From VXYL01 sp963666465 (lineage in GTDB: Bacteria > Pseudomonadota > Gammaproteobacteria > Pseudomonadales > Azotimanducaceae), in assembly GCA_963666465.1 (NCBI GenBank), contig OY762824.1, positions 4,898,001-4,962,000 of the forward strand: DNA of 64,000 nucleotides, given 5' to 3'. Positions 17,288 through 27,402 of this stretch are shown in pieces; the first letter of the stretch is position 1, and every line of letters begins with the position of its first letter. The notes beneath the pieces were generated by a model. It saw only the letters and a list, made by a program, of their open reading frames with translations. It ran no database searches and was not told the DNA's origin. A program made the position numbers and the translations under genes.

Positions 17288-18160
17288 TCAGAGACTCGCC
17301 AGTGCATCGACCACGTTGGGAGACAAGTCCTTGCCCGTGAGGCGTTCGTAGGTTTCGAGCCAGCCGGGGTTGGCGAGGTTGATTTCGAGCACGCAGGGCC
17401 AGGCCATGTCGATGGCGGCGAAGCCCACGCCTTGATGGAGGAGGCGGCGAGCGAGGTCTTCGGCGAGGTCGCGCTCGTCGGCTGCGAGAGTCGCCTGGCA
17501 GGGGGCCGCGCCAGCGTCGAGGTTGCCGCGGTGGTCGCCGTGGGCCTTGCCGTAGGCGCCGATGACTGTGCCGCCGGCCACGAGAACGCGCTTCTCCCCG
17601 CGTTCCATTGGAATCCGTCGCTGCAGCAGTGCGTAGCGACCGTCCCGCGTCAGGTGGCCAAGGATGGCGTCGAGGTTGGCATCGCCTGCCTGCAGCAGGA
17701 ACACGTCCCGGCCAAAGCTCCCCGCCGGAGGCTTGCCGATCCACTCGCCTCCGGCCTTCACCAGGCTGGCCAGGGCGAGCGGATCGTTGGAGAGATGGGA
17801 CTCCGGCTGTGGGATGTCTGGGTGGTCGAGATAGAGCGACACCTTGCCGTGCTGGCGGGTCAAGGCTGTCGGGGTGTTGACGAACCTGCCCTCGGGCAGG
17901 GCGCGCAGCATCTGCATCCGATCCAGAAACGTGGCTGCGGCGCCAAAGCCGAGGATGAAGTAACGATCCCGGCCTTCGAGCGCCACTCGTGCCCCTTCCC
18001 TGGAATCGATGCCGGAGAGGCGGCGTCCGTCGAGGGCCAGCGACTCGTGCTCGACGCAGAGGGTCTTCCAGCCGGCGGCGGCGAACGCGCGTGGCAGGCG
18101 CGCGCGGTTGTCGTTGGCGGAGCGACCGCTCCACTGTGCGAAGAAAGCGATTCGCGCCAT
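17288..18160 (-). CDS. ATP-grasp ligase, glutathione-synthetase-like
   Basis: 290 residues from ATG 18160. The C-terminal half follows the GshB/ATP-grasp pattern: W-I-G-K-P-P (ATP-binding lysine), G-E-K-R-V-L-V-A-G-G, D-H-R-G-N-L-D-A-G and the metal-binding L-E-I-N-L-A-N-P-G. These enzymes join an acid and an amine via an acyl phosphate. The N-terminal domain is weaker in similarity, so the substrate may be glutathione precursors or another peptide. The gene is divergent from nadA with 78 bases between starts. There is no gshA neighbour. A 107-base gap with a REP-like palindrome separates its end from the SDR at 16427. Confidence 0.75.
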   Translation of the reverse strand: MARIAFFAQWSGRSANDNRARLPRAFAAAGWKTLCVEHESLALDGRRLSGIDSREGARVALEGRDRYFILGFGAAATFLDRMQMLRALPEGRFVNTPTALTRQHGKVSLYLDHPDIPQPESHLSNDPLALASLVKAGGEWIGKPPAGSFGRDVFLLQAGDANLDAILGHLTRDGRYALLQRRIPMERGEKRVLVAGGTVIGAYGKAHGDHRGNLDAGAAPCQATLAADERDLAEDLARRLLHQGVGFAAIDMAWPCVLEINLANPGWLETYERLTGKDLSPNVVDALASL

Positions 18161-18238
18161 GGGTCCGTCGCGGCTGGGGAGATCGCAAGCATACAGCGGC
18201 TTGGAATGAGATCCGGAGAAGGCGAGGCGCCACGGTGT

Positions 18239-19279
18239 ATGATCGAAATCATGCGTGACTACAGCTTGCAGCCTGCCGAGGTTCCGGCCTTCGTGCCGGA
18301 GGTGCTCGATGGCGCCCGGCGGGAGGGGCTCAAGCAGCGGGTTCGGGAACTCCTGCGCGACCGGGGGGCAGCGCTGGTGGCGCACTACTACGTCGATGGC
18401 GACGTGCAGGATGTTGCCGAGGAGACCGGCGGCTGCGTTGCCGACTCGCTGGAGATGGCACGATTCGGGCGGGACCACGCCGCCGACACGCTCATCGTTG
18501 CCGGGGTGCGGTTCATGGGCGAGACGGCGAAGATCCTCTCGCCGGAGAAGCGGGTGTTCATGCCGACTCTGAAGGCCGAATGCTCGCTCGACATCGGCTG
18601 CCCGCCGGACGAGTTCCGCGCCTTCTGCGAGGACCATCCCGATCGCACCGTGGTGGTCTATGCCAACACCTCCGTGGCGGTGAAGGCGATGGCGGACTGG
18701 GTGGTCACCTCGAGTGTGGGCCTCAAGATCGTCGAGCACCTCGCCGCCCGCGGCGAGAAGATTCTGTGGGCACCGGACAAGCATCTCGGCGCCTACATCG
18801 CCGCCAGGACCGGGGCGGACATGCTGCTGTGGAGCGGCGCCTGCGTCGTGCATGAGGAGTTCAAGTTCCAGGCGCTGCTGGACATGAAGGCGGTGTATCC
18901 CGGGGCTGGCGTTCTGGTGCATCCGGAATCGCCGGCGGCGGTGATCGACATCGCCGACTGTGTGGGTTCCACCAGTCAGATCATCAAGGCTTCGCAAGAG
19001 CTGCCACACGAGACGTTCATCGTCGCCACCGACCGCGGCATCTTCCACAAGCTGCGCAAGACCTCGCCGCACAAGCGTTTCATCGAGGCGCCCACCGCCG
19101 GCGACGGCGCCACCTGTCGCAGTTGCGCCCATTGCCCGTGGATGGCCATGAACGAGCTGCAGGCCCTTGCGGACACGCTCGAAGGGCTCGATGAGTCGCC
19201 GAACGAGATCCTGGTGGATGCCGAGACGGCGAGCCGAGCGCTGCGACCGCTCAAGCGGATGCTGGGCTTTGGCGCGTGA
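18239..19279 (+). CDS. nadA: quinolinate synthase
   Basis: 346 residues from ATG 18239 (ATG 18251 is an in-frame alternative). NadA condenses iminoaspartate with dihydroxyacetone phosphate to quinolinate, the second step of de novo NAD synthesis. The three cysteines that hold its [4Fe-4S] cluster are visible in K-A-E-C-S-L, S-G-A-C-V-V-H and the C-terminal C-R-S-C-A-H-C-P-W-M. A-H-Y-Y-V-D and W-A-P-D-K-H-L-G are also family hallmarks. Length is normal. nadB and nadC are not in the window. The same pathway reappears as the nadE fragment at the right edge. Confidence 0.95.
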   Translation: MIEIMRDYSLQPAEVPAFVPEVLDGARREGLKQRVRELLRDRGAALVAHYYVDGDVQDVAEETGGCVADSLEMARFGRDHAADTLIVAGVRFMGETAKILSPEKRVFMPTLKAECSLDIGCPPDEFRAFCEDHPDRTVVVYANTSVAVKAMADWVVTSSVGLKIVEHLAARGEKILWAPDKHLGAYIAARTGADMLLWSGACVVHEEFKFQALLDMKAVYPGAGVLVHPESPAAVIDIADCVGSTSQIIKASQELPHETFIVATDRGIFHKLRKTSPHKRFIEAPTAGDGATCRSCAHCPWMAMNELQALADTLEGLDESPNEILVDAETASRALRPLKRMLGFGA

Positions 19280-19383
19280 TGGCGGGCGGCGGGCGACTGC
19301 CGCGACCGTGTTCGTTCCGTGGGCGGCGAATCCTGTAGGGAGCCCCGGATCGAGTCCGTGAAGTCCGCAGAGGCACTCGAGGC

Positions 19384-20271
19384 ATGACCCCCGGCCTTGC
19401 GTTGGTGGATGGCGCCAGCGGTTTCATCGGCACCCATCTGACGGCGCATCTTCAAGCGGTCGGTTGGGAGGTGGAGGAGGCTCGCGTTCGAGTTGAGCAG
19501 CCGGTTGCCGTGCCGCCCGGAGCGACGGTGTTCCATCTGGCGGGCCTCGCGCACGATGGCGGGGCGGACTTGCAGGCTCTCTTGCGTGCCAATCGCGACT
19601 TGACCGCGGCGGTGTATGAGGCCGCTGCGGCGAGCGGGGCCCGTGCCTTCATCCATGTCAGCAGCGCGGCGGTGTTGGGAGGAGGGCGGGACGTTCCGGC
19701 GGATGAGAGCGCGCCGCTGCATCCTGTGGGCGCCTATGCCGCAAGCAAGGCGGAGGCGGAAGGCGCATTGCGGCAGGCGGATGGCGCCGTCCCCATCGCC
19801 ATCGTGCGGCCACCGCTCGTGCATGGCCCCGGCGTCAAGGCCAACTTCCTGCGGTTGCTTCAGTGGCTGGCGGGGCGGCGCCCTGTGCCGGGAATCGCCG
19901 GGGCCGGTTTGCGCAGCTTTGTTTCGGTGGCGAACCTGGCGCATGCCCTGGACACGATCGGCCGCGCAATGCCGACGCAGGAACGGTGCAGAATCTGGCA
20001 TGTGAGGGATGGGGAGGATGTCGCCTTCGACGAGCTTTGTCGCCGTCTCGGAGAGGCGCTTGATGCGCCGGCACGCATCTGGCCGGTGCCGGAGTGGGCC
20101 GCAAGGCTGGGTCTCGCGCTCCTGCACAAGGGTCGTGGTTCGAGCCCGATTGATGAGTTGCGCCTCGATGACACGGCGCTGCGCTCTGAACTGCATTGGA
20201 AGCCACCGCAGTCGCTGAACGAGGGGCTGGGGGATGTGGCGTGCTGGTATCTCTCGACGAAGGGGGGCTAG
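19384..20271 (+). CDS. NAD-dependent epimerase/dehydratase
   Basis: 295 residues, ATG 19384. Extended-SDR fold: G-A-S-G-F-I-G-T-H at residues 10-18, F-H-L-A-G-L-A-H, S-S-A-A-V-L-G, and catalytic Y-A-A-S-K. I-V-R-P-P-L-V-H-G-P-G is typical of nucleotide-sugar epimerases acting in O-antigen or exopolysaccharide synthesis. In many genomes this gene stands beside a WecA-like transferase and a CapD-like dehydratase; both occur here 11 kb further on (31302, 32287), so the locus may have been split by accessory DNA. The sugar is unknown. Confidence 0.85.
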   Translation: MTPGLALVDGASGFIGTHLTAHLQAVGWEVEEARVRVEQPVAVPPGATVFHLAGLAHDGGADLQALLRANRDLTAAVYEAAAASGARAFIHVSSAAVLGGGRDVPADESAPLHPVGAYAASKAEAEGALRQADGAVPIAIVRPPLVHGPGVKANFLRLLQWLAGRRPVPGIAGAGLRSFVSVANLAHALDTIGRAMPTQERCRIWHVRDGEDVAFDELCRRLGEALDAPARIWPVPEWAARLGLALLHKGRGSSPIDELRLDDTALRSELHWKPPQSLNEGLGDVACWYLSTKGG

Positions 20272-20395
20272 GAGGTAAGCGCCGTAGAAAACTGTCGAGT
20301 TGGAGAACGGTCGCGTACTTCCCTTCGCGGTTTTCGCGCCAGCGAAAACTGCCTTAAGCGCCGCGAAGCGACGCTAGTGGGCGCCGAGGTGCCGC
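20272..20395. repeat. dispersed intergenic module, copy 1
   Basis: The stretch CGCCGTAGAAAACTGTCGAG...GCGAAAACTGCC recurs inverted at about 30832-30930. It ends in the hairpin-forming GTTTTCGCGCCAGCGAAAAC. The rest of the gap to 20706 holds a REP-like palindrome (about 20402-20420, GGAGGGCATCCTGCCCTCC) and no gene that I can support. Confidence 0.55.
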
Positions 20396-20706
20396 AGCTC
20401 CTCCGGAGGGAGGGCATCCTGCCCTCCACCGTGCCTGAGGGGCGCACGTTTTGGTAGTGCCTTGGCGAACGCTGGATTCCGCGCGGCCAGCGTGAGCTGG
20501 TGGACCCACGCCATCGGCGGCCTCCACCGCAACGACTTCGTCGTGGCCGACCGCACCACGGCGTTGTCCCTTGCGCCACGTTGACGGGCCGTCGCCGGCG
20601 TTCGGCCAGATGGACGAACCGTCCGGCAACCGCCTGCGCGTCCCGGCCGGCCGGGGCGTGTCCGGTGCATGCAGCCGGCCTCGTTCCGAGGCCGGCGGCC
20701 GCCGGC

Positions 20707-23700
20707 TCACCACCGCGCCGAGACCTCGATGCGGACGCCGTGCTCCGCCCCCGCCGCGCCGCCCTCCCGGCGTGCGGCCTCCACGCCGAGGGTCGGGCCG
20801 GGCGCGGCGGCGGCCTCGGGCGCCAGCCGCCAGCCGACGCTGAGGTCGCGGCCGAAGGCCGAGCCGCCAAGGCCGACATGCGGCGTGCCGACGAAGCGCC
20901 CGCCGAAGGCGGCCACGCCCCAGCCCGCCTCCATCGTCCAGCGCCCCGCGTCGGCGTCTCGGCCGCCCTCGAGCCGCCGCCCCAGCGGGTCGCCCGCGAA
21001 CAGCGCGTCGAGCCCGCCGGCGGCCTGGCCGCCCCGGTGCTGGCGCAGCGACAGCGACAGGCCCCGCGCCGACGCCGGCGTCGGGTCGTAGGCGAGCGAC
21101 GCCGATAGGCCCCGCTCCGCCGCGGCGCCGTCCTCGTGCGACACCAGCGTCCGCCCCGACAGGTCGAGGGCGATCCCCAGCGACGGTTGGCGCCAGGCCA
21201 GGCCGCCGCCGAGCTCGACGCCGAAACCGGTCTCGGCGTCGCCGCCGTCGCGCCGCGCGCCCGCCTCCAGGCTCGGCGTCAGGCGCCCGCCGCCGGGAAC
21301 CGGCAGCTCCCAGCGACCCTCCAGGCCCAGCCGCAGGCGGCTCGCGCCCGAGTCCGACGCCGCCAGCCCCCGCGCCGCCGCCGACGCCGCGCGCGTCCAC
21401 AGCGCGTCCGAGACCACTGCCAGCGCCGGCCCCGCGCCGCCGCCGAGCAGGTCCCCGCGCAGGCCCGCCGCCGCCATGCGCCACGACGTGGCGGCCGCGT
21501 GGATGCCGCCCGCCGCGGTCGCCAGCGACACCTCGCCGGCGCCGGCGCCGGCCGCGCCCCACAGCCGCAGCCGCCCCGACGCCCGCAGCGAGGCGTAGGG
21601 GATCGCCGCCGTCAGCGACGACGACACCGCGCCGCCGGCCGCGGCCATGCAGGCGCCGCGCTCGGCGTCGCCCCCGGCGCAGTCCCCGGCCGCCGCCGCC
21701 CCGGCGGCGCGGTACGCGCCCTCGCCCCGGCTCCGCGCCAGCGCCACCCCGGCCAGCCAGCGGCCCCGGGCGTAGTCCGCCCCCAGCAGCGTCGTCGCCG
21801 TCTCGCCGTCCAGCGCCAGCGCGCCCTCGCGGCCGTCGAAGCGCGACCGCGACGCCCGCCCCCACAGACCCAGCGTGCCGCCGCCGGCGTCCTCCGCGCC
21901 GCCCCACGAAAGGCGGCTGCCCGAAAGCGGCCCGAGCCCCGAACCCGACGGGAAGGACGCCCCGCCGCCGAGCCCAGCCGCGCCGCCGCCCGCCGCCGGT
22001 GCGGCCGCGCCGCCGCCGTACTCCCCCGGCGCGGCGCCGGGGGCCGGACGCGCAGCCCCGCCTGGAACGCCGAAGCCGAGCGGCACGCCCGCGACCGTGC
22101 CCCGCAGCCCGTGCACGCCGCGCGGCGCGTCCAGGCGGTCCGAGACGCCCTCCAGCGCCTGCTCCGCAACCCCGCGCCGAACCGCGCCAGCCACGCCGCC
22201 GGCAGCGGGTCGTCGTTCGCGATCGACCCCACCGCAACGCCGTCGCCGACCGTCGCTCCGCGCGCATCCGACAGCGCCAGCTCGAACGTCTCGGAACCCT
22301 CGTCGTGGTCGTCGTCGAACACCACCACGCCCACGCGCCGCTCCGTCTCGCCGGCGCGGAAGCGCAGCTCCGCGTCCACCGGCCAGTAGTCCTTGCCCGC
22401 CGTCGCCGAGGCCGGGGTCGAGTCCCGCGTCGCCGCCCGCACCGTCACCGTGTCCGCCGCCGGCGCCGACAGGCGCACCGCGAACGTCATGAACGCGCCG
22501 CCGCTCTCCTCCACCTCGACGTCGGCCACCGATAGCGCCGGCAGGCGCGGCTCGTCGTCGTCCGTCACGGACACGGCGGCGGTCGCCGGGTCGCCCACCG
22601 CGTAGCCGTCGCCGGCGTCCACCGTCACGCTCACCGAGCCGTCCGCCTCGTCGTCGCCGTCGTTCGCGGTTGCCAGCGTCAGCGTGGCGCTGCCCGCCGT
22701 CGGAACCGTCACGGTGCGGCTGCCGGCGGCGACGCCGAAGTCGCCCTCGGTCGCCACCGTCACCGTCACCGCGAGGTCCGCCGCCGGCGCCGGGCTCGCC
22801 GTCAGCGTGAACGCGGCGGCGCCGCCCTCCGCCACCGCGTCGCCGGCCGAGATCGTGACCGCGGGCGTCGGCTCGTCGTCGTCCGTCACGGACACGGCGG
22901 CGGTCGCCGGGTCGCCCGCCGCGTAGCCGTCGCCGGCGTCCACCGTCACGCTCACCGAGCCGTCCGCCTCGTCGTCGCCGTCGTTCGCGGTTGCCAGCGT
23001 CAGCGTGGCGCCGCCCGTCGTCGGAACCGTCACGGTGCGGCTGTCGGCGGCGACGCCGAAGTCGCCCTCGGTTGCCACCGTCACCGTCACCGCCGGCAGG
23101 GTCACGACCTGCTGCTGCGGCGGTTCTGGCGCCGCCTCCAGCGCCTCCAGCGCGGCCACCACCGGGACCCACCGCTGCCAGCCCCGGTCGGCATGGGTCT
23201 GCGCCTCCGCCGCCGTCATCGGCGTGTGGCCGTTGTCGTCGCCGAACGCGGCCAGCACCCGCATCCAGCGGTACACGTGCGCCTGGCCTTGATGCGTCTC
23301 CGCCGCATAGCCCCGAACCCGCGCCACCAGCGCGGGGTCCACGCCCGGGGTCGCGGGATCGCCCACGACCGAATCCGGCACGCCCTGCGGCACGACCCCG
23401 TCGTCGTCCAGCAGCGCCACCGTCACCGAGGACGGATCGCCCACCGTGTAGCCGTCGCCCGCCTCGATCCGGCCCACAACCGTGCCGTCCGCCAGGTCGT
23501 CGTCGTCCGACCATGTCTCCACCGTCCAGGTCGCCGAGGTGACGCCCGCCCAGATCGTCACCCTCCCGAAATGCCCGCTGCCGACGAGGTCGTCCCCCGA
23601 ACCCATCTCCTCGTCCGCCGACACGGTCACTTCCAGGTCGCCCGCGGGCGCCGGGTCCGCCGTCACCGTGAAGGTTACGTCGCCGCCCTCCGTCACCGAC

Positions 23701-24203
23701 GTCCGGTCCGCCGAGATCGTCACCGTCGACAGCTGGCCGTCCGGCGGCACGGGCGACATCAGCGCCGTGTCGTCGTCCCGCACCGTCACCCGGGCCTGGG
23801 TCGGACCGTGCAGCCGGTAAAACACTGTCCCGACGCTCCACCCGTATCCGGGGACCAGAATCCGCGCACTCACCGTGCCGTTCGGCTCGTCCTTGGTGTC
23901 GTCCACCGTCGGAAGGGTGAACGTCGCCGCGGCATTGCCCGGCTCTATCCACACCGACGTGAAGCCCTCGTTCCGGGGCCACAGGAAGTCCGAAATCGGC
24001 GACTCCGTCGCATCCAGCGTCGCCAGCCGCCTCAAGCGCGGCGGCATGCGCTGGACCGTCGCCGGTGCCGACGCAATCCTCGCGTTGCGTTCCTGCATCG
24101 TCAGCAACCGGTTCGACGACTTCTGGCAGCGCCGCGCCGCCACAAAATGACCCTTCATCTCACAATCGAGACGTACACCCGGTTTGGCTGCAGCAATTCT
24201 CAT
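20707..24203 (-). pseudogene. Calx-beta / beta-barrel surface protein, truncated and frameshifted
   Basis: From right to left the frame encodes several Calx-beta-type domains (repeats ending V-T-V-D-D-D-E, V-A-L-L-D-D-D, and two near-identical units with A-T-A-A-V-S-V-T-D-D-D-E-P), then near 22170 a one-base change of frame, then a glycine/alanine-rich beta-barrel-like region ending in V-S-A-R-W. The join is W-L-A-R-F-G before and V-A-E-Q-A-L-E-G-V after the shift. The apparent ATG at 24203 lies inside an IS end (see 24189), and no signal peptide is present, so the original start was lost. An intact relative would be a secreted, outer-membrane-anchored adhesin-like protein of about 1150 residues or more. 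Two independent lesions make a functional product unlikely. Confidence 0.75.
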
Positions 24204-24735
24204 TTTGGCCTTGTCGGGTGACAGTTGAGGGTTTCATTGGTTTTTTGCGGTTGGGTTGATCGGGTTGCGGAGGCGAGGCGTGGAGGTCAGGGAGGCTGTG
24301 CCGCAGGTGCGCCGGTGGCGAGCAGGGTCATGAGCGCGGTCCACGAGGGGAACGCCTGGCATTCGGTGACGGTGCACAGGTGCTCGAACAGGCGGAAGCG
24401 GGCGCCGAGCCGCTGCCGGGCCTGCCGCCAGAGGGTTTCGGCGAGTTTGCAGGCGGTGCGCAGTGCGAAGGCGATCAGGTTGAGGACGACGGGCACGGCG
24501 GCGAGGATGTCCCTGCCGTGGCCGAAGCTGCGTTCGAGGTGGCAGCCGTGCTGCCTGGGACGTTGAAGGTCTCGTTCTCGATCTTCCAGCGGGCGCGGGC
24601 GCAGTCGGCGAGTTCGGCGACGTTGTCGCGGTCGACGTGGAGGCTGGCGACGAAGGCGCCGCGGCAGGTGCCCCAGTGGGGGGTCACCCGGCCCACACAC
24701 ATGCAGCCTGGAGGATCGCGGCCGCGGCTCCCTCA
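24189..24735 (-). mobile_element. remnant of a DDE-transposase insertion sequence
   Basis: The left end, GCAGCAATTCTCATTTTGGC (24189-24208), matches the inverted ends of the small element nested at 34405-34539. Within, on the minus strand, 24702-24550 reads A-R-W-K-I-E-N-E-T-F-N-V, then after a one-base shift near 24560 H-L-E-R-S-F-G-H-G-R-D-I and a long C-terminal helix to the stop at 24287. This is the C-terminal end of an IS4-like DDE transposase (its last catalytic Glu lies in K-I-E-N-E). The N-terminal two thirds and the other IS end are missing, cut next to the oxidase gene at 24741. Confidence 0.7.
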
Positions 24736-24740
24736 CCCGG

Positions 24741-26132
24741 TCAGCCCGGCGCCAGCTCGAATATCTTGCCCGGATTGAGGATGCCCTTCGGGTCGAGCGC
24801 CCGCTTCAGCGTGCGCATGAGGGCCACTTCCTCGCTGGTCCGCGAGAGATGCAGGTACGGCTTCTTCTCGAGCCCCACGCCGTGTTCGGCGGAGACGGAG
24901 CCGCCGATGGCGTGCAGCGGTTCGTACACGGCATGCTCGACGCCTTCGCGCGCGGCTTCCTCGCTGTCCCCGGCGCTGATGGCGAAGTGGATATTGCCGT
25001 CGCCGATGTGGCCAAAGGTGAAGTTGGTGTAGTCGCCGAAGGTGGTTTCGAGGCGGCGGTTCACCTCCTCCACATAGCCCTCCATCTTCGACAGTCTCAT
25101 GCTCACGTCGAAGATGAAGCACGGGTCGTAGCGAATGGTCTGTTCCACGTCGTCGCGGAGGGCCCACATCTCCTGCCGCTGCGCCTCGTTGGTGGCGACT
25201 GCGGCGTCGGCCACCAAGCCCTCTTCGTAAGCCTCGGTCAGAGCGCTCTCGAGGCGCTGGTGGTCGGCCTCTGGATCGCCCCCCATGGTCTCGATGAGGG
25301 CGTAGTAGGGGTAGTCCTGAGGCACCGGCGGCTTCTGCTTGGCCGGTGGCGTGGTGACGAGGCGGTAGAACTCGTTCCAGAGCACCTCGTAGGCAGAAAG
25401 CGCACCGCCGAGCTTGGCGTCCATGGCCTTGAGCAGTTGCCCTACCTTATCGAAGCCGTCGAGGGCGGCGAGCACGGTGGCTTGGCTCCGAGGCTTCTCG
25501 CGCAGGCGCAGCACGGCGCGGGTGACGACGCCGAGGGAGCCTTCGCTGCCGATGAAGATCTGTTTCACATCGTAGCCGGCGTTGTTCTTGATCATGCGGT
25601 TCATGGACGAGACCACGGTGCCGTCGGCAAGCACCGCCTCGACGCCGAGCACCATGTCGCGGGTCATGCCATAGCGGATGACGCGATTGCCGCCGGCGTT
25701 GGTGGACACGTTGCCGCCGATGGTGCAGCTGCCGCGCCCGCCGATGTCGAGGGGATACATGAGGCCCACATCGTCGGCGCGCTCCTGAATCGCTTGCAGC
25801 ACGACCCCCGCCTGGACCGTCATGGTGCGATCGACGACGTTCACGTCCTCGATTTGGTTCATCCGCTCGAGTGACAAGGCAATGTCGTCCGGGGAGCTGA
25901 TCGCGCCCTCGACGAGGCCGGTGAGGCCGCCGTGGGTGACGACGCTCTGGCCGAGTTCGTTGCATCGCTTGAGGATGCGGCTCACTTGCTCGGTATCCCG
26001 CGGGCGCACGATGGCCTGCGCCTGGATGCCGTCGCTGCGCCAGATTCCGCTGGCGCGAGACGACACCTCGTTGCCGGTGAGCAGGCCGCCGGGGCCGGCA
26101 ATCTCCGCCAATTCGTTCAGCAAATCGCTCAT
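24741..26132 (-). CDS. FAD-linked oxidase (GlcD/D-2-hydroxyacid dehydrogenase type)
   Basis: 463 residues from ATG 26132, with GGGAGGAGA upstream. The N-terminal FAD-binding PCMH-type domain shows H-G-G-L-T-G-L, Y-P-L-D-I-G-G-R-G-S-C-T-I-G-G and N-A-G-G-N-R. The C-terminal cap has the signature F-G-H-I-G-D-G-N-I-H-F, E-H-G-V-G and L-D-P-K-G-I-L-N-P-G-K-I-F. The family oxidises D-lactate, glycolate or D-2-hydroxyglutarate to the keto acid and feeds the respiratory chain. There are no GlcE/GlcF partners nearby, which fits the single-subunit D-lactate or D-2-hydroxyglutarate type. Confidence 0.9.
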   Translation of the reverse strand: MSDLLNELAEIAGPGGLLTGNEVSSRASGIWRSDGIQAQAIVRPRDTEQVSRILKRCNELGQSVVTHGGLTGLVEGAISSPDDIALSLERMNQIEDVNVVDRTMTVQAGVVLQAIQERADDVGLMYPLDIGGRGSCTIGGNVSTNAGGNRVIRYGMTRDMVLGVEAVLADGTVVSSMNRMIKNNAGYDVKQIFIGSEGSLGVVTRAVLRLREKPRSQATVLAALDGFDKVGQLLKAMDAKLGGALSAYEVLWNEFYRLVTTPPAKQKPPVPQDYPYYALIETMGGDPEADHQRLESALTEAYEEGLVADAAVATNEAQRQEMWALRDDVEQTIRYDPCFIFDVSMRLSKMEGYVEEVNRRLETTFGDYTNFTFGHIGDGNIHFAISAGDSEEAAREGVEHAVYEPLHAIGGSVSAEHGVGLEKKPYLHLSRTSEEVALMRTLKRALDPKGILNPGKIFELAPG

Positions 26133-26182
26133 GTTCGCTTCTCCTCCCGCTCGTCCTCGATCGCCGGGCCGGCACGTATCGC

Positions 26183-26485
26183 GTGACTCACGCGCTCTCG
26201 AGGAAAGCTGGTAGCATCGCCAACCCCGCTCTGCGGCGCAACTCCCTTCGAAAGGCGTTGCAGGCGAATGCTACAAGCTGGCAAGGCGCGACGTTGAAGA
26301 AGTATCCGCCATCGGCTGAGGAACTGCGCGAGTGGATGGACCGCAAGGGCCTGTCGAACAAGGACGTGGCCAAGGCCCTGCGCCTGTCCGATGGCCGCGT
26401 CGTGCGGTTCTGGACCGCCAAGAAAGAGCCGCGCCAAATTCCCTATCCAAGCTGGTACACCCTACGCCACAAATTCGGCAAGTAG
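26183..26485 (+). CDS. small helix-turn-helix protein
   Basis: Up to 100 residues from GTG 26183. Only the second half is convincing: E-E-L-R-E-W-M-D-R-K-G-L-S-N-K-D-V-A-K-A (about residues 46-65) and L-S-D-G-R-V-V-R-F-W form a Cro/XRE-like helix-turn-helix, followed by W-Y-T-L-R-H-K-F-G-K. The real start may be the TTG at 26294 (64 residues); no clear ribosome binding site decides it. A small DNA-binding protein next to a long repeat array might bind that array, but this is speculation. The 89-91 bp array begins 20 bases after its stop. Confidence 0.55.
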   Translation: MTHALSRKAGSIANPALRRNSLRKALQANATSWQGATLKKYPPSAEELREWMDRKGLSNKDVAKALRLSDGRVVRFWTAKKEPRQIPYPSWYTLRHKFGK

Positions 26486-26505
26486 CAGAACTGGTCGACA
26501 GTGAC

Positions 26506-27313
26506 TTGCATGGAAGCACGCCTCCGGCGACGGGGGAATTGCCGGTACTTCCCTGCGCGTCGGCGGTCGAGGAAGCTTCCCCGGCTGAAGGCTCCTTGCA
26601 TGGAAGCACGCCTCCGGCGACGGGGGCATGCCCGAACCTCCCTGCGCGTCGGCGGTCGAGGAAGCTTCCCCGGCTGAAGGCTCCTTGCATGGAAGCACGC
26701 CTCCGGCGACGGGGGCATGCCCGAACCTCCCTGCGCGTCGGCGGTCGAGGAAGCTTCCCCGGCTGAAGGCTCCTTGCATGGAAGCACGCCTCCGGCGACG
26801 GGGGCATGCCCGAACCTCCCCGCGCGTCGGCGGTCGAGGAAGCTTCCCCGGCTGAAGGCTCCTTGCATGGAAGCACGCCTCCGGCGACGGGGGGCAATGC
26901 CCGAACTTCCCTGCGCGTCGGCGGTCGAGGAAGCTTCCCCGGCTGAAGGCTCCTTGCATGGAAGCACGCCTCCGGCGACGGGGGGCAATGCCCGAACTTC
27001 CCTGCGCGTCGGCGGTCGAGGAAGCTTCCCCGGCTGAAGGCTCCTTGCATGGAAGCACGCCTCCGGCGACGGGGGCATGCCCGAACCTCCCCGCGCGTCG
27101 GCGGTCGAGGAAGCTTCCCCGGCTGAAGGCTCCTTGCATGGAAGCACGCCTCCGGCGACGGGGACATGCCCGAACCTCCCCGCGCGTCGGCGGTCGAGGA
27201 AGCTTCCCCGGCTGAAGGCTCCTTGCAGGGAAGCACGCCTCCGGCGACGGGGGGCAATGCCCGAACTTCCCTGCGCGTCAGCGGTCGAGGAAGCTTCCCC
27301 GGCTGAAGGCTCC
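26506..27313 (+). repeat. tandem array, 9 units of 89-91 bp
   Basis: Units start TTGCATGGAAGCACGCCTCC at 26506, 26596, 26685, 26774, 26863, 26954, 27045, 27134 and 27223 and end CCCCGGCTGAAGGCTCC. Each contains the HindIII palindrome GGAAGCTTCC. Variation is confined to a short middle stretch (GGGGGCATGCCCGAACC against GGGGGGCAATGCCCGAACTT), which makes the 89 or 91 length, so the array is not coding in one frame although both strands stay open. A diverged single unit lies at 12462-12550. Confidence 0.95.
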
Positions 27314-27402
27314 AAGGGACAACGCCCGATCATGCAGGCGCGTGCGCTATGCTCGCCTGCGGCGACCCGGAGATCCCCAAGTCAGGCCATGAACCTCCCC
27401 GC

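Noticed and set aside
26506..27313. CRISPR array
   Set aside because: The repeated unit fills almost the whole period; there are no unique spacers of 25-40 bases and no cas genes.
26271..27333. Long open frames on both strands through the tandem array
   Set aside because: They arise because the repeat lacks stops; unit lengths of 89 and 91 shift the frame at each unit and the content is R/P/S-rich and not protein-like.
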